Source of the DNA: Palsa-504 sp963756575
GTDB taxonomy: Bacteria; Actinomycetota; Actinomycetes; Streptosporangiales; Streptosporangiaceae
Assembly (NCBI GenBank): GCA_963756575.1
Contig: CAVWOM010000008.1
Span: forward strand, 558,001 to 622,000
DNA length: 64,000 nucleotides
Reading direction: 5' to 3'
Every line of letters starts with the position of its first letter. Position 1 is the stretch's first letter. Shown one piece after another: positions 52,703 through 61,151 of the stretch. The notes below the pieces were generated by a model, which was not told where the DNA came from, did not search any database, and saw only the letters and a program-made list of their open reading frames with translations. The position numbers and the translations under genes are program-made.

Positions 52703-53374
52703 CTACTGATCGTCGTCAATGACGATGTCGTCGATGATGACGTTGACGGCGACGGTCTGCAGGCCGATCTGGTCGCGCAGGGCGGCGATGACATGCTGCT
52801 GGATGTCCCGCGCTACTTCGTGTACAGGGTCTGCGTAGGTGACCGCCACGGCGAGGTCGACGATCGCGGTGCGGCCCAGGACCCCTACGGCGGCGTGGGG
52901 ATGACGGTGCCGGAAGGTGGCCCGCTCAGCGAGCGCCGCGGTCTTGCTGTAGGTGCTGCGGCCGAGGGCGACGCGGACGCCGGGGACCAGGCGGGCGCTG
53001 TCGCGGGCCAGGGCGGCCACGATCCGGGCGGCGATGCGGATGGCCCCGTCCTCGGTGGTCTGCAGGGTGTACCACACGTCGCGGATCAGCACCCGGATCT
53101 GGCTCATGACGGCTGCGGTCAGGCCGGGGGGAACCGGTACCGGGGCGGCTGCCGCATGCGCTACCGGTGCCCACAGGGCGGTGAACTCCGCGATGGCGGC
53201 CTGGCAGTGCACGCAGTCCCGCTGATGGGGATCCCGGCCTGCCTCGCGGCCGTCGGCTACCTGTTCGAGCAACGGGTCGATCTCGGCTCCGCACGGCAGT
53301 GCGTCCGCGTCCATCAGCTGCGCCACAGCCTGCCTGTCGGCGGGCGCCTCGTTCACGGGGCCGGTCACCTCCAT
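52703..53374 (-). CDS. zinc-finger/Asp23 fusion protein, candidate anti-sigma factor
   Basis: 223 residues from ATG 53374, overlapping the sigma stop by 10 bases. The N-terminal part has Cys28 (ALPCG) and His50-x3-Cys54-x2-Cys57 (HQRDCVHC), the ligand set of zinc-associated anti-sigma domains, followed by the ALWAPV helix. From about residue 95 to the end it is an Asp23/Gls24 domain (VRVALGRST, AVGVLGRTAIVDLAVAVTYADPVHEVARDIQQHV, VAVNVIIDDIVID). No membrane helix, so cytosolic. This joins sigma control with the same Asp23 fold that the divergent operon encodes. Confidence 0.85.
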   Translation of the reverse strand: MEVTGPVNEAPADRQAVAQLMDADALPCGAEIDPLLEQVADGREAGRDPHQRDCVHCQAAIAEFTALWAPVAHAAAAPVPVPPGLTAAVMSQIRVLIRDVWYTLQTTEDGAIRIAARIVAALARDSARLVPGVRVALGRSTYSKTAALAERATFRHRHPHAAVGVLGRTAIVDLAVAVTYADPVHEVARDIQQHVIAALRDQIGLQTVAVNVIIDDIVIDDDQ

Positions 53375-53913
53375 TCCTCCAGCTTCTTCCCTAGTGTGCG
53401 CCGTGCCCGGAACAAATGGCTACGGATAGCCGGGACGCTACTGCCGGTCACCTCCGCGACCTCGGCGTAGGATAGCCCTTCGAAGTGGTGCAGCACCACG
53501 GCTGCGCGCTGGGGAAGCGGCAGCGCGGCCAGGGCACCGGTGACCGCGTCACCGGCGAGGTTGCGCTCGGCCTGTGCCGCGGGCCCGGTTCCGGGATCGG
53601 TGACGGTGTCGAGGAGATCGGTCGGATCGCCGCCCCGGCCGCGGGTGATCTTGTTGAGGGCCCGCCGGGTGACGATCTGATAGAGCCAGGTCGAGAACGA
53701 CGAGTCGGCCTTGAACCGGGCGAGATTCTCCCACGCCGCTATCAGGGCATCCTGGGCGATGTCCTGAGCGTCATGGTGGTTACCGCACAGCCGCAGCGCG
53801 ACGCGGTAGGCCATCGCGGCATGCCGCTGGACGAGCATCTCGTACGCGTCGAGGTAGCCTTCCCGCGCCCGGTCGACGAGGTAGCCGTCCCCCACCTCCT
53901 GTCTTGTCCGCAT
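53365..53913 (-). CDS. ECF sigma factor of the envelope-stress island
   Basis: 182 residues from ATG 53913 (GGGGA directly upstream); a longer in-frame start at 54087 would add 58 residues without homology. Region 2: AYEMLVQRHAAMAYRVALRLCGNHHDAQDIAQDALIAAW. Region 4: LPLPQRAAVVLHHFEGLSYAEVAEVTGSSVPAIRSHLFRARRTLGKKL. Coupled to the zinc-finger-Asp23 gene and divergent from the Asp23 operon, with 187 bases between starts. The likely regulon includes that operon, though no clear ECF promoter could be read. Confidence 0.92.
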   Translation of the reverse strand: MRTRQEVGDGYLVDRAREGYLDAYEMLVQRHAAMAYRVALRLCGNHHDAQDIAQDALIAAWENLARFKADSSFSTWLYQIVTRRALNKITRGRGGDPTDLLDTVTDPGTGPAAQAERNLAGDAVTGALAALPLPQRAAVVLHHFEGLSYAEVAEVTGSSVPAIRSHLFRARRTLGKKLEEWR

Positions 53914-54100
53914 TCCCCGTCCCGCTATCAGCTTGTCCTCTGACGCCGCGCCAGCTCGGCCCAGAAAAAGCCGGAAATAGTGCGACGATCCGCTCTGCGC
54001 GGTGTCTAACTTAGTGGCGGCTCGAGGGACCCTGCTTCCCCGGCTGGGCCGCTCCACATATTCGCCCGCACCATAACCGCCAGTCAAGGGAGCCCTCCAT

Positions 54101-54580
54101 ATGAGTCAGCCCGCAGCGTCAATGACGAGTGAGCAGACCCCGGTCACCACGAGCACCACCGCCAGCCCGGCCACCCGGGACCGGCTCGCCACCGGGGAGG
54201 GGCAGATATCGGTCGCCGATGGCGTCGTGCAGAAGATCGCCGGCAAGGCATGCCGCGAGATCCCCGGCGTGCACGCGATGGGGTCCGGCGGTGCCCGCGC
54301 CTTCGGCTCACTCCGTGAGCGCATCCCGGGCAGCCAGGGCCCCAACGTCGCGCAGGGCGTCGGGGTCGAGGTCGGCGAGACCGAAGCCGCGATCGACCTG
54401 GACATCGTGGTCGACTACGGTGTCCCCATCGCCGAGCTGGGCCGCAGCATCCAGCGCAACGTCAAGCAGACCGTCGAGCGGATGACCGGCCTTCGCGTGG
54501 TCGAAGTCAACGTCGCCGTGGACGACGTCTACCTCCCCGCCGACGACGACGGTCAGGACACCCCCTCCCGCGTGGCATGA
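54101..54580 (+). CDS. Asp23/Gls24 family envelope stress response protein
   Basis: 159 residues from ATG 54101. After a Thr/Ser-rich leader, the Asp23 domain reads GQISVADGVVQKIAGKACREIPGVHAM, then VEVGETEAAIDLDIVVDYGVPIAELGRSIQRNVKQTVERMTGLRVVEVNVAVDDVYL. Cytosolic proteins of this family attach to the membrane through AmaP and protect the envelope. First gene of a six-gene plus-strand operon; the stop overlaps the next start. Confidence 0.93.
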   Translation: MSQPAASMTSEQTPVTTSTTASPATRDRLATGEGQISVADGVVQKIAGKACREIPGVHAMGSGGARAFGSLRERIPGSQGPNVAQGVGVEVGETEAAIDLDIVVDYGVPIAELGRSIQRNVKQTVERMTGLRVVEVNVAVDDVYLPADDDGQDTPSRVA

Positions 54581-54924
54581 CCGTGCCGCCAGTGGACAGC
54601 GTCTCCGGATCCGCCGTCATAGACGGGATCGATGTCGATGCCGTCGGCGCGGTCGTCCGGGGCTGCCCGGGCGTGTCCGGGCTTGACGGCGGCCCGTTCA
54701 GCGGGGTCGCCTCTTACCTGCCCGGCCGCAAGGTCGAGGGCATCATGGTCAGGGACGGCCGGGTGATCGTGCAGATCCGTTCCCGCTGGGCGGTCCCGGC
54801 CCCCGAACTGGCCGCCGTTATCACCGCGGCGCTGGGCCCGCTCACCGGGAACCGCCCGGTCGATGTCGTGATCGCCGACATCGACGATCCTCCCGCTGTC
54901 CCGGTTTCTCCCGTATGGATGTGA
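54577..54924 (+). CDS. short Asp23-like protein
   Basis: 115 residues from ATG 54577, overlapping the previous stop (ATGA). The sequence VGAVVRGCPGVSGLDGG, then VEGIMVRDGRVIVQIRSRWAVPAPELAAVITAALGPLTGNRPVDVVIADID, follows the Asp23 strand-helix order in a reduced form. Probably an assembly partner of the Asp23 proteins on either side. Confidence 0.8.
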   Translation: MTVPPVDSVSGSAVIDGIDVDAVGAVVRGCPGVSGLDGGPFSGVASYLPGRKVEGIMVRDGRVIVQIRSRWAVPAPELAAVITAALGPLTGNRPVDVVIADIDDPPAVPVSPVWM

Positions 54925-54927
54925 GTG

Positions 54928-55110
54928 ATGAACCGTACTGCGCTTGCCACCGTAACCGGCCTGATCCTAGGCCTGGCCCTGGTGTTCGGCAGCTTTGGCG
55001 ACATGCTGATCGTGGCGCTGCTCGGCGCGATCGGCTACGGCGTGGCCAAGATCCTCGACGGTGACATGGACGTCCAGGGATGGCTGTCCCGCAGCCGCAG
55101 CCGCAGATGA
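54928..55110 (+). CDS. small membrane protein (DUF2273-like)
   Basis: 60 residues from ATG 54928 (GTG 54925 also possible). Two hydrophobic helices (ALATVTGLILGLALVFGSFG, MLIVALLGAIGYGVAKIL) and a basic tail LSRSRSRR. The GxxLGLxxxxFG / GxxxGxxxGY pattern and its place in an Asp23 operon match the DUF2273/YloU-associated small membrane proteins, likely helping to anchor Asp23. Confidence 0.82.
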   Translation: MNRTALATVTGLILGLALVFGSFGDMLIVALLGAIGYGVAKILDGDMDVQGWLSRSRSRR

Positions 55111-55529
55111 GCGCCGGCACCGGCGCCGGACCCGAGGCGCGGGGCGGCCGCAGCGAACTGGGGACCATCAGCATCGCCGACGGAGTGGTCTCCAAGATCG
55201 CCGCGCGGGCCGCGGCCGAAAACCCGGACGCCGGAGCTTCGGTGGCCCGGATGCTCGGCCGCGCCGTCCCGGGCGCAGGCCATCTGGGCCTGCGCGGGAC
55301 CGACTTGAAGGCGCTGCCGAAAACCTCAGTCGACGTTGATGGCTCGAAAGCGTTCGTGAACCTGGAAATCAGCGTCCGCTGGCCCGCGTCTGTCCCCGAG
55401 GTCTCCGGGCAGGTCCGCGAACATGTCCGGGCCCGGGTCAGGGAGCTGACCGGGCTGGACGTCGACGAAGTCCACATCGTCGTCGCCGACCTGGCCACCG
55501 ACATCGCCCCGCTGCCGCGGGTCCGGTAA
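55107..55529 (+). CDS. Asp23/Gls24 family protein
   Basis: 140 residues from ATG 55107, overlapping the previous stop. Asp23 core: LGTISIADGVVSKIAARAAAENP, then VDVDGSKAFVNLEISVRWPASVPEVSGQVREHVRARVRELTGLDVDEVHIVVADL. Third Asp23-type protein of this operon. Confidence 0.92.
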   Translation: MSAGTGAGPEARGGRSELGTISIADGVVSKIAARAAAENPDAGASVARMLGRAVPGAGHLGLRGTDLKALPKTSVDVDGSKAFVNLEISVRWPASVPEVSGQVREHVRARVRELTGLDVDEVHIVVADLATDIAPLPRVR

Positions 55530-55544
55530 AGGAGGAAACAGCGA

Positions 55545-56081
55545 ATGCGCCTGCTCAACCGGCCGCTGGCCTTCGTCCTCGCCGCGGCCTTGGCTGTGGC
55601 GAGCGTCATCGTCATCATCGAAGTCGTCGCCGTGCACCTGAGTGCCGGCCCGCTCGTGCTGCACTGGACCACCTGGGGCCGCTGGGCCCATAAAACCCGC
55701 TGGGATGCGCTGGTGGTCCAGGTCTGGTCCGCCGTCCTGATCGTGGTCGGCGCCTTGATCCTGGCGCTGGAACTCAAGCCCCGCCGCGCCACCCGCCTGC
55801 CGCTGCGTTCCGTCCACGACGCCACCGACGCGGCCGTGACCCGCGGCGGCCTGGCCGGGACGCTGCGGGCGGCGGCGACCGGAGTGGACGGGATCTCCAG
55901 CGCGGCCGTCACTGTCCGCCGCCGGCGCGCTCGCGTCATAGCGACCTCGGCGGCTCGCGGCCGGCCTGCCGCCGACGCGCTCAAAGAGCCGGTCACGCAG
56001 GCGCTGAGCGGCCGCCTGGACAACCTGGACCTGCGCCACCGGCCGCGCCTCACAGTGCGCGTCATCTCACGGAGCCGCTGA
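55545..56081 (+). CDS. DUF6286 membrane protein
   Basis: 178 residues from ATG 55545 with AAAGGAGG upstream, the best SD in the operon. Two N-terminal membrane helices (LAFVLAAALAVASVIVIIEVVAV, VVQVWSAVLIVVGALILAL) separated by a Trp-rich loop, then a soluble domain with RSVHDATDAAVTRGGLAGTLRAAATGVDGISSAAVTVRRRRARV. This matches the DUF6286 architecture that accompanies actinobacterial Asp23 genes; the soluble part resembles the AmaP/Asp23 partner fold. Confidence 0.87.
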   Translation: MRLLNRPLAFVLAAALAVASVIVIIEVVAVHLSAGPLVLHWTTWGRWAHKTRWDALVVQVWSAVLIVVGALILALELKPRRATRLPLRSVHDATDAAVTRGGLAGTLRAAATGVDGISSAAVTVRRRRARVIATSAARGRPAADALKEPVTQALSGRLDNLDLRHRPRLTVRVISRSR

Positions 56082-56644
56082 TGCACGCTGACCGCACCAA
56101 CCGCGCCGCCCTCACCCTGTTCGGCTTGCTGGTCCTGCTCATCGGCGCAGCGGGCATGACCGCCTCGACGGGCGGCTTCGGCACCGGCTTCTCCCGGCAC
56201 ACCCTGTTCGCCAACCGCGTCAGCGCCTACATCGGCCACCACGGGACCTGGGTATGGGCCGCCGCCGCGGGCGTCTGCCTGCTGATCGCCCTCGTCGCGC
56301 TGCGCTGGATCCTGGTCCTGCTGATCTCCACCGACCGGACGGGCGACATCCCCATCCCCGTCAGCACGCAAGAAGGCACCACCATCTTGCAGCCCGCCGC
56401 CCTTACCGGCGCCCTCACCCGGGAGATCGGGACCTACCACGGCGTCGACTCGGCCCGGGGCCGGATCATCGGCGACCCCAAGGACCCCGGAATCGTCATC
56501 ACCGTCACCGCCAGCCAGTCAGCCGACCTGCACGCGGTGTACCAGCGCATCGAAACCGAAGCCCTCGCCCACGCCCGGCAGGCCATGGGCAAAACCGACC
56601 TGGCGATCCAGCTCGACCTCGGTGTCAGCCGCCGAACCGCGTGA
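56081..56644 (+). CDS. AmaP-like alkaline shock membrane anchor protein
   Basis: 187 residues from ATG 56081, sharing one base with the previous stop (TGATG). Two membrane helices (LTLFGLLVLLIGAAGM, WVWAAAAGVCLLIALVALRWILVLLI) enclose a short loop; the C-terminal soluble domain contains ALTREIGTYHGVDSARGRIIGDPKDPGIVITVTASQSADL. This is the AmaP plan: a membrane hairpin plus an Asp23-binding domain. Last gene of the operon. Confidence 0.87.
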   Translation: MHADRTNRAALTLFGLLVLLIGAAGMTASTGGFGTGFSRHTLFANRVSAYIGHHGTWVWAAAAGVCLLIALVALRWILVLLISTDRTGDIPIPVSTQEGTTILQPAALTGALTREIGTYHGVDSARGRIIGDPKDPGIVITVTASQSADLHAVYQRIETEALAHARQAMGKTDLAIQLDLGVSRRTA

Positions 56645-56693
56645 CCCGGTCCAGGCGCCGGGTCCGCTCTCGCGGCGGCGGCCAGGCGTACGG

Positions 56694-59080
56694 CTACAGG
56701 ACACCGCGCCGCTGCAGCACCTGGAAGCAGGCCCAGCCGACCGGGATGGGCAGCCAGAACGTCGCCATGCGGAATAGGAGCACCGCCGGTATCGCCTGGT
56801 GCGCCGGGATGCCGATGGCCGTCAGCCCGGCCGCCAGGACAGCCTCGACTCCGCCGAGGCCGCCGGGCGTGGGCGTAGCCGATCCCACCGCGTTGCCGGC
56901 CAGGAAGACGATCGCGGCGGCCAGGATGGCCGGATGGGCGCCCACCGACCGCAGGGCCGCGACCATCGCGACCACGTAGGCGGCAGTGAGCAGCAGGTTC
57001 GCGCCGGCACCGACGGCCAGCCGGAGGGGATGGGACACGGCGTCCAGCAGCCGGGGCCAGATATCGCGCAGGTGCGGCCACACCGTGCCGATTACTTTCT
57101 TGCGGGCCTGCGGCACGGCCAGCACGGCGATGACGACGGCCGCGATAACCGCCAGGCCGATCAGCACGTCGCCACCCGGCGCGATCTTGAACTGGCTGAG
57201 CCCCGAGCCGGTGAGCACGCCCAGGATGATCAGCAGCAGCACCGTGGTGACGATGTTCACGAGCTGCGACACCGTGACCGCGGCGGCGATAGTTGCCTCG
57301 TCCACCTTCTCGCGGTGCAGGTAACGGGCGTTGACGGCCACATGGCCCACGGTCGGCGGCATCGCCACCCCGACGAACGCGCTGGCCAGCTGGACGAAGA
57401 AGCCACGCCAGATGGACAGGCGCCGGGGAACGAACGCCGCGATGCCGATGGCCGCCCCCAGGTAGGTTGCCGCCGATCCGAGCACCGCGACCACGAGCCA
57501 GCCCGGATTGGCCTGGCTCAGCGTCCCGAGGACGTTCACGCCGGCGATCTCGCCGATGAGCAGGTAGGCGGCGACCGTGAGAGCGACCGCGCTGACTACG
57601 GTGCGCAAGCGGAAGCGTTCCAGCCGCGGGGCGGCCGGTGCCACGCCATGATCGCCGAGCAGTTCATGCCTGATCTCATTCAGCGAGCCAGTGGCCGCCC
57701 GCGCGGCCCGCCAGCCCCACGGCGCGAGGGCGACCGGCTGCACCACGGACGCCACCGCGACCTGGTCCACCGGACCGTAACCGGCCCGCAGCGCCGCGAC
57801 GGCGCCGGCCTGCCGCACGTCACCGCCAGCGTCGCCAGGGCCTGCACCAGGTCGAGACGGCGGGCAAGTTCGCTGGCGCCGGGCTCGGCCGCGTCGAGCG
57901 AGCAGAACCCCGCGCGGTTCCCGGACATGAACACGCTGCCTGCCCGCACGTCACGGTGCGCGACGCCCTTATCGTGCAGGCGGCGCAGGGACGCGAACAA
58001 TGCCGTCGCGCCCGTAAGCTGCGTCGCCTCGGCTTCCGGCTCGCCGTCTGGGATGGTCGTGACGAGCACCAGCGTCTCACCAGGCATCTCGCCCAGTAGC
58101 CGGACCGCGGGACTGGGCACGCCGGCCTCCTGCGCCAGGTAGCCGGCCAGGGCAAGCTGCTCGACCTGGGCGCGGGAGCTGAGCGCGACGTGCCCCGCGG
58201 CCGCCGGCCGGAGGCGGGCCAGCGCCCATAGCCGACGGGCCAGGCCCGACCCGCGGGTGTCGCGGCCGGACAATTGAACGCGGATCCGGGTGCCGTCGGC
58301 CAGCCTCCCCTCGAGCCGGGCGCGGCTGGCGCCGGCCGCCGGCAGGTCCGCGGCCTGGACGCCGTGGCTGGCCAGCCAGCTCGTAAGGTCCGCGACGCCG
58401 GGCAGGACCGAGGCCGCGCCGAGCAGCCAGCGCACGACCCAGCCCACCAGGAGACCGCCGAACGCCACGACCGCCACCGCGAAGGGCGTGAGGGTGCCGA
58501 CGGCTAGCCCGCTGAGCAGCAAGGCCGCACCTGAACGCGGCCACCAGCGCGACCAGTGCGAGAGCCTGGACAGGTCGGATCCCACGACGAACGCGACGAA
58601 CGCGGTGTCCACCACGAACATCGACGGATTGCTGCCGTGCAGCACCGCGCCCTGTACGGCCGCATGCTCGGCCCGCCAGACGGCCGACGCGATGACGGCC
58701 GCCGCGGCACCGGCCAGCCCGGCGGCGACCGCGTTCCGCGCGTCCCGCCACTGGCTGCGCGCCAGCACGACCAGTGACACGATCAGCAAGACGAAGCAGG
58801 CCACTCCGGCGGCCACGGCGGCCGAGTACGACAGCCAGCGGGGGATATGCAGCAGCCACCCCGAGACGTCGTTGGCCACCTCGGTGCTGCCGAGGGGCAG
58901 CGCCCGGATGACGCCCAGCACCACGGCGACGGTGACGAACGCGAACACCGCGAGCAGCAGGTCGGTGGGACGGCGTACCCGATCCGTGCCAGCTCGCCTG
59001 CGGACCGGGGGAACCCCGTCCGGGGCGTCAGCGCCGGTCAGTCCGCGAGCTGGTCTTTCACGATCCAATGATCGCCGCAT
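56694..59080 (-). pseudogene. multidomain membrane protein (kinase-like plus TIGR00374/UPF0104 flippase-like), frameshifted
   Basis: From ATG 59080 the frame gives an N-terminal membrane domain (LLLAVFAFVTVAVVLGVIRALPLGS and further helices) and a degenerate kinase-like domain with AHRDVRAGSVFM, up to LVQALATLAVT. There the frame must change (one base lost near 57815-57822) to continue VRQAGAVAALRAGYGPVDQVAVASVVQPVAL and the eight-or-so-helix lysylphosphatidylglycerol-synthase-type domain (PPTVGHVAVNARYLHREK, ATPTPGGLGGVEAVLAAGL) to 56694. Together about 795 residues, as in intact actinobacterial relatives. Sequencing error or recent inactivation. Confidence 0.75.
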
Positions 59081-59259
59081 TTCTCGAATTTCTTCTTCAG
59101 GACGGCGAAGGCGGCCCGGTCGGCCTGATCTCCCTCGCCGTAGGTCCGTGCCGCGCTATCGCGCGCCTCGGTGAAGGCGTCTTGCGCTTCCTGGCAGGAG
59201 CGCCGCAGTGTGGCCGGCAATTCACCGCCGCCGCGACCGTACCGGTTGGATCTCGGCGT
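59038..59259 (-). CDS. ChaB family protein, possible ACG start
   Basis: Core GELPATLRRSCQEAQDAFTEARDSAARTYGEGDQADRAAFAVLKKKFEKCGDHW is the ChaB domain (about 60 residues; role unclear, historically linked to cation transport). An excellent SD (GGGAGG) stands 5 bases before ACG-CCG-AGA at 59259, where ATG would be expected; the next in-frame standard start upstream is GTG 59340, with no good SD. The 3' end overlaps the start of the multidomain membrane protein by 43 bases. Confidence 0.8.
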   Translation of the reverse strand, partial: TPRSNRYGRGGGELPATLRRSCQEAQDAFTEARDSAARTYGEGDQADRAAFAVLKKKFEKCGDHWIVKDQLAD

Positions 59260-59359
59260 AATTCCTCCCTCGGTTCGCCGAGGGCGGGGTCTGGACCCGG
59301 GGGCTCCTAGGCTTTCGGCCTTACCCCATGGGCCAGGCACGAAACCGGCTACGGCCGGT

Positions 59360-59531
59360 CGGTTCGTGCCGGGCCGCGACCTGCGGGCCGTGCTGGCCGA
59401 GGAGGGGCGCCCAAACTCCCGAACGAGTGGCCGATTTCATCTCGCCAGTGGCCTCGGCGCTGGATGTCGCGCACCGGGCCGGGCTGGTGCACCGCGCTGC
59501 TCCAGCCTCGAGCTCGCCAGTTCGGCTTTGA
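59360..59531 (+). pseudogene. serine/threonine protein kinase fragment
   Basis: Plus-strand sequence reads PGRDLRAVLAEEGRP and, after a frame change, TPERVADFISPVASALDVAHRAGLVHR, which is the helix D-helix E and catalytic-loop lead-in of Hanks-type kinases. The conserved HRD-K-N loop is lost (HRAAPAS), and nothing else of the kinase remains. Confidence 0.55.
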
Positions 59532-59551
59532 TACCCCGCCCCAACCGGCGG

Positions 59552-60331
59552 TCACGGGGGCGGCGGGGGAACCGGGAGGTTCCGCGCGATCAGGCCGGCT
59601 TCGATGGCCCCGACCACCGACTCGGCTACCTTGACCCTGGCCCACCGCTTGTCCTCGGCCTCGACCAGCACCCACGGTGCGGCGGCGTGATCGGTCCGGT
59701 CCAGCATTTCCTCCACGGCCGCCTTGTACTGCCCCCGCTTGTCGCGGTTCCGCCAGTCTTCGGCGGTCAGCTTCCAGGTCTTCAGCGGGTCGCGCTGCCG
59801 GGCCTTGAACCGCCTGAGCTGCTCGGCGGACGAGAGGTGCAGCCAGAACTTGATCATGATCATGCCCTCGTCGGCCAGCGTCCGCTCGAACTCGGTGATC
59901 TCGCGGTAGGCGCGCTGCCACTGCTCCTCGGTGGCGAAACCTTCGACCCGCTCGACCAGGACGCGACCGTACCAGGACCGGTCCAGTACCGCCATGCCGC
60001 CCCAGCCGGGCAGCGCGGGCCAGAACCGCCACAGGAAGTGGTGCCGTTTCTCGTCATAGCTGGGCGCGCCGAACTGGGCGACCCGGACATGCCGCGGGTC
60101 CAGCGGCGCGACGAGCCGCTTGATCGCACCGCCCTTGCCGGAGGCGTCCCACCCCTCGAAGACCACGCAGACCGGCGGCCCGAGCTGCGGATCGTCTCCG
60201 ATCAGGCCGCCCAGGACCAGCCGCAGCTGCAACAGCCGGTCCTGAGCCGCGGATAGGCGAGCCGCTTCGGCGTCCGGGGTGAGCTTCAGGCTGAGATCCA
60301 GTCCGGCGAGCCGGTCGCCCTTGCCAGCCAT
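59552..60331 (-). CDS. ppk2: polyphosphate kinase 2 family protein
   Basis: 259 residues from ATG 60331 (GGGGAGG 8 bases upstream). P-loop kinase: Walker A EGWDASGKGGAIKR, lid and substrate segments (PSYDEKRHHFLWRFWPALPGWGGMAVLDRSWYGRVLVERVEGF), Walker B-like DRSWYGR, then KFWLHLSSAEQLRRFKARQRDPLKTWKLTAEDWRNRDKRGQY. It transfers phosphate between polyphosphate and nucleoside di- or monophosphates. The single-domain length fits class I/III; which nucleotide is used cannot be told. Cytosolic, stands alone. Confidence 0.93.
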   Translation of the reverse strand: MAGKGDRLAGLDLSLKLTPDAEAARLSAAQDRLLQLRLVLGGLIGDDPQLGPPVCVVFEGWDASGKGGAIKRLVAPLDPRHVRVAQFGAPSYDEKRHHFLWRFWPALPGWGGMAVLDRSWYGRVLVERVEGFATEEQWQRAYREITEFERTLADEGMIMIKFWLHLSSAEQLRRFKARQRDPLKTWKLTAEDWRNRDKRGQYKAAVEEMLDRTDHAAAPWVLVEAEDKRWARVKVAESVVGAIEAGLIARNLPVPPPPP

Positions 60332-60465
60332 CCGCCGCACCTCCCCGGACCCGGCCCGCTCAAGCTGAATCCTCCACCGATTTACCCGGATTCGGGTCCG
60401 GTATAAACAGCGGCTCGGCGGCCGGGACCACTTCCCCGCCGACCGCGAGCTCGATGAGAATTACT

Positions 60466-60987
60466 TCACCCGGTAACCCGTAACCGCCGTAGTTCTTCTC
60501 GCACGATCTGCCTGATGTCGGCGCGGCGGGCCCGCCGCCAGGTCAGGGCGACCGCCAAGAGGGCCGCCAGAGCAAGGAACGCGCAGGTGACGGCGACGTG
60601 GACCGACACCTGGGTAGCCCGGAACTCGGCCGGGACGCTCGAGACTGAGTTGACCACGGCCACGATCGGCTTGGCGAAGCTGAACAGGCCGCCGGGCGCG
60701 CTCAGGTGCGTGGTCGCCCGCTGACCCGGCGGCAGCCAGCGCAGGTCGCTGAAATGCAGCAGCGAGCAAGCGGTCACCGCGGCCGCGGAAAACCCCAGCG
60801 CCATGGCGGCGCTGCGGATAACCACGGAAGGCGCCGGCCTGGGCTGGTGCTTCCTGGTCGCGCTCATGAGCGGTGCCGCCAGGCCGATGACCGTCACGAT
60901 CACGATCACCCAGGTGCGGTACTCCGCGATGAACCAGGTCCACGCGTCCAGGTGCGCAAGCGCCCCTCGCACCAGGCCGGAATTCAT
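60466..60987 (-). CDS. membrane protein, unknown function
   Basis: 173 residues from ATG 60987 (GGAGG present just upstream). Three to four hydrophobic segments (WVIVIVTVIGLAAPLM, AAMALGFSAAAVTACSLL, VHVAVTCAFLALAALLAVALTW) and a charged, basic C-terminal helix ARRADIRQIVREELRRLR, probably cytosolic. No family recognised. Confidence 0.65.
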   Translation of the reverse strand: MNSGLVRGALAHLDAWTWFIAEYRTWVIVIVTVIGLAAPLMSATRKHQPRPAPSVVIRSAAMALGFSAAAVTACSLLHFSDLRWLPPGQRATTHLSAPGGLFSFAKPIVAVVNSVSSVPAEFRATQVSVHVAVTCAFLALAALLAVALTWRRARRADIRQIVREELRRLRVTG

Positions 60988-61151
60988 CGCGTCCTCCCTC
61001 GCCGCCGTAAAATTTTGGCTGGCTTCACCTACCCGGCCTTTCCTGATCTAGCGCATATGGTCCCTATGTTTTCCAGCCGCGCCAGCTATTGCGCAGCTTC
61101 AGCCGATTATCTTCACTCCTGTAGTGCTTCCTCGCGGGCGGCGTTCCTGAA

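Noticed and set aside
53914..54087. 58-residue N-terminal extension of the ECF sigma factor
   Set aside because: No sigma-factor homology, and it would cover the divergent promoter region; ATG 53913 has a fitting SD.
53914..54100. ECF-type promoter (GGAAC-n16/17-CGTT) between the sigma gene and the Asp23 operon
   Set aside because: GGAAAT at 53973 and GTCTAA at 54004 are 25 bases apart, too far for an ECF promoter; no better pair was seen on either strand.
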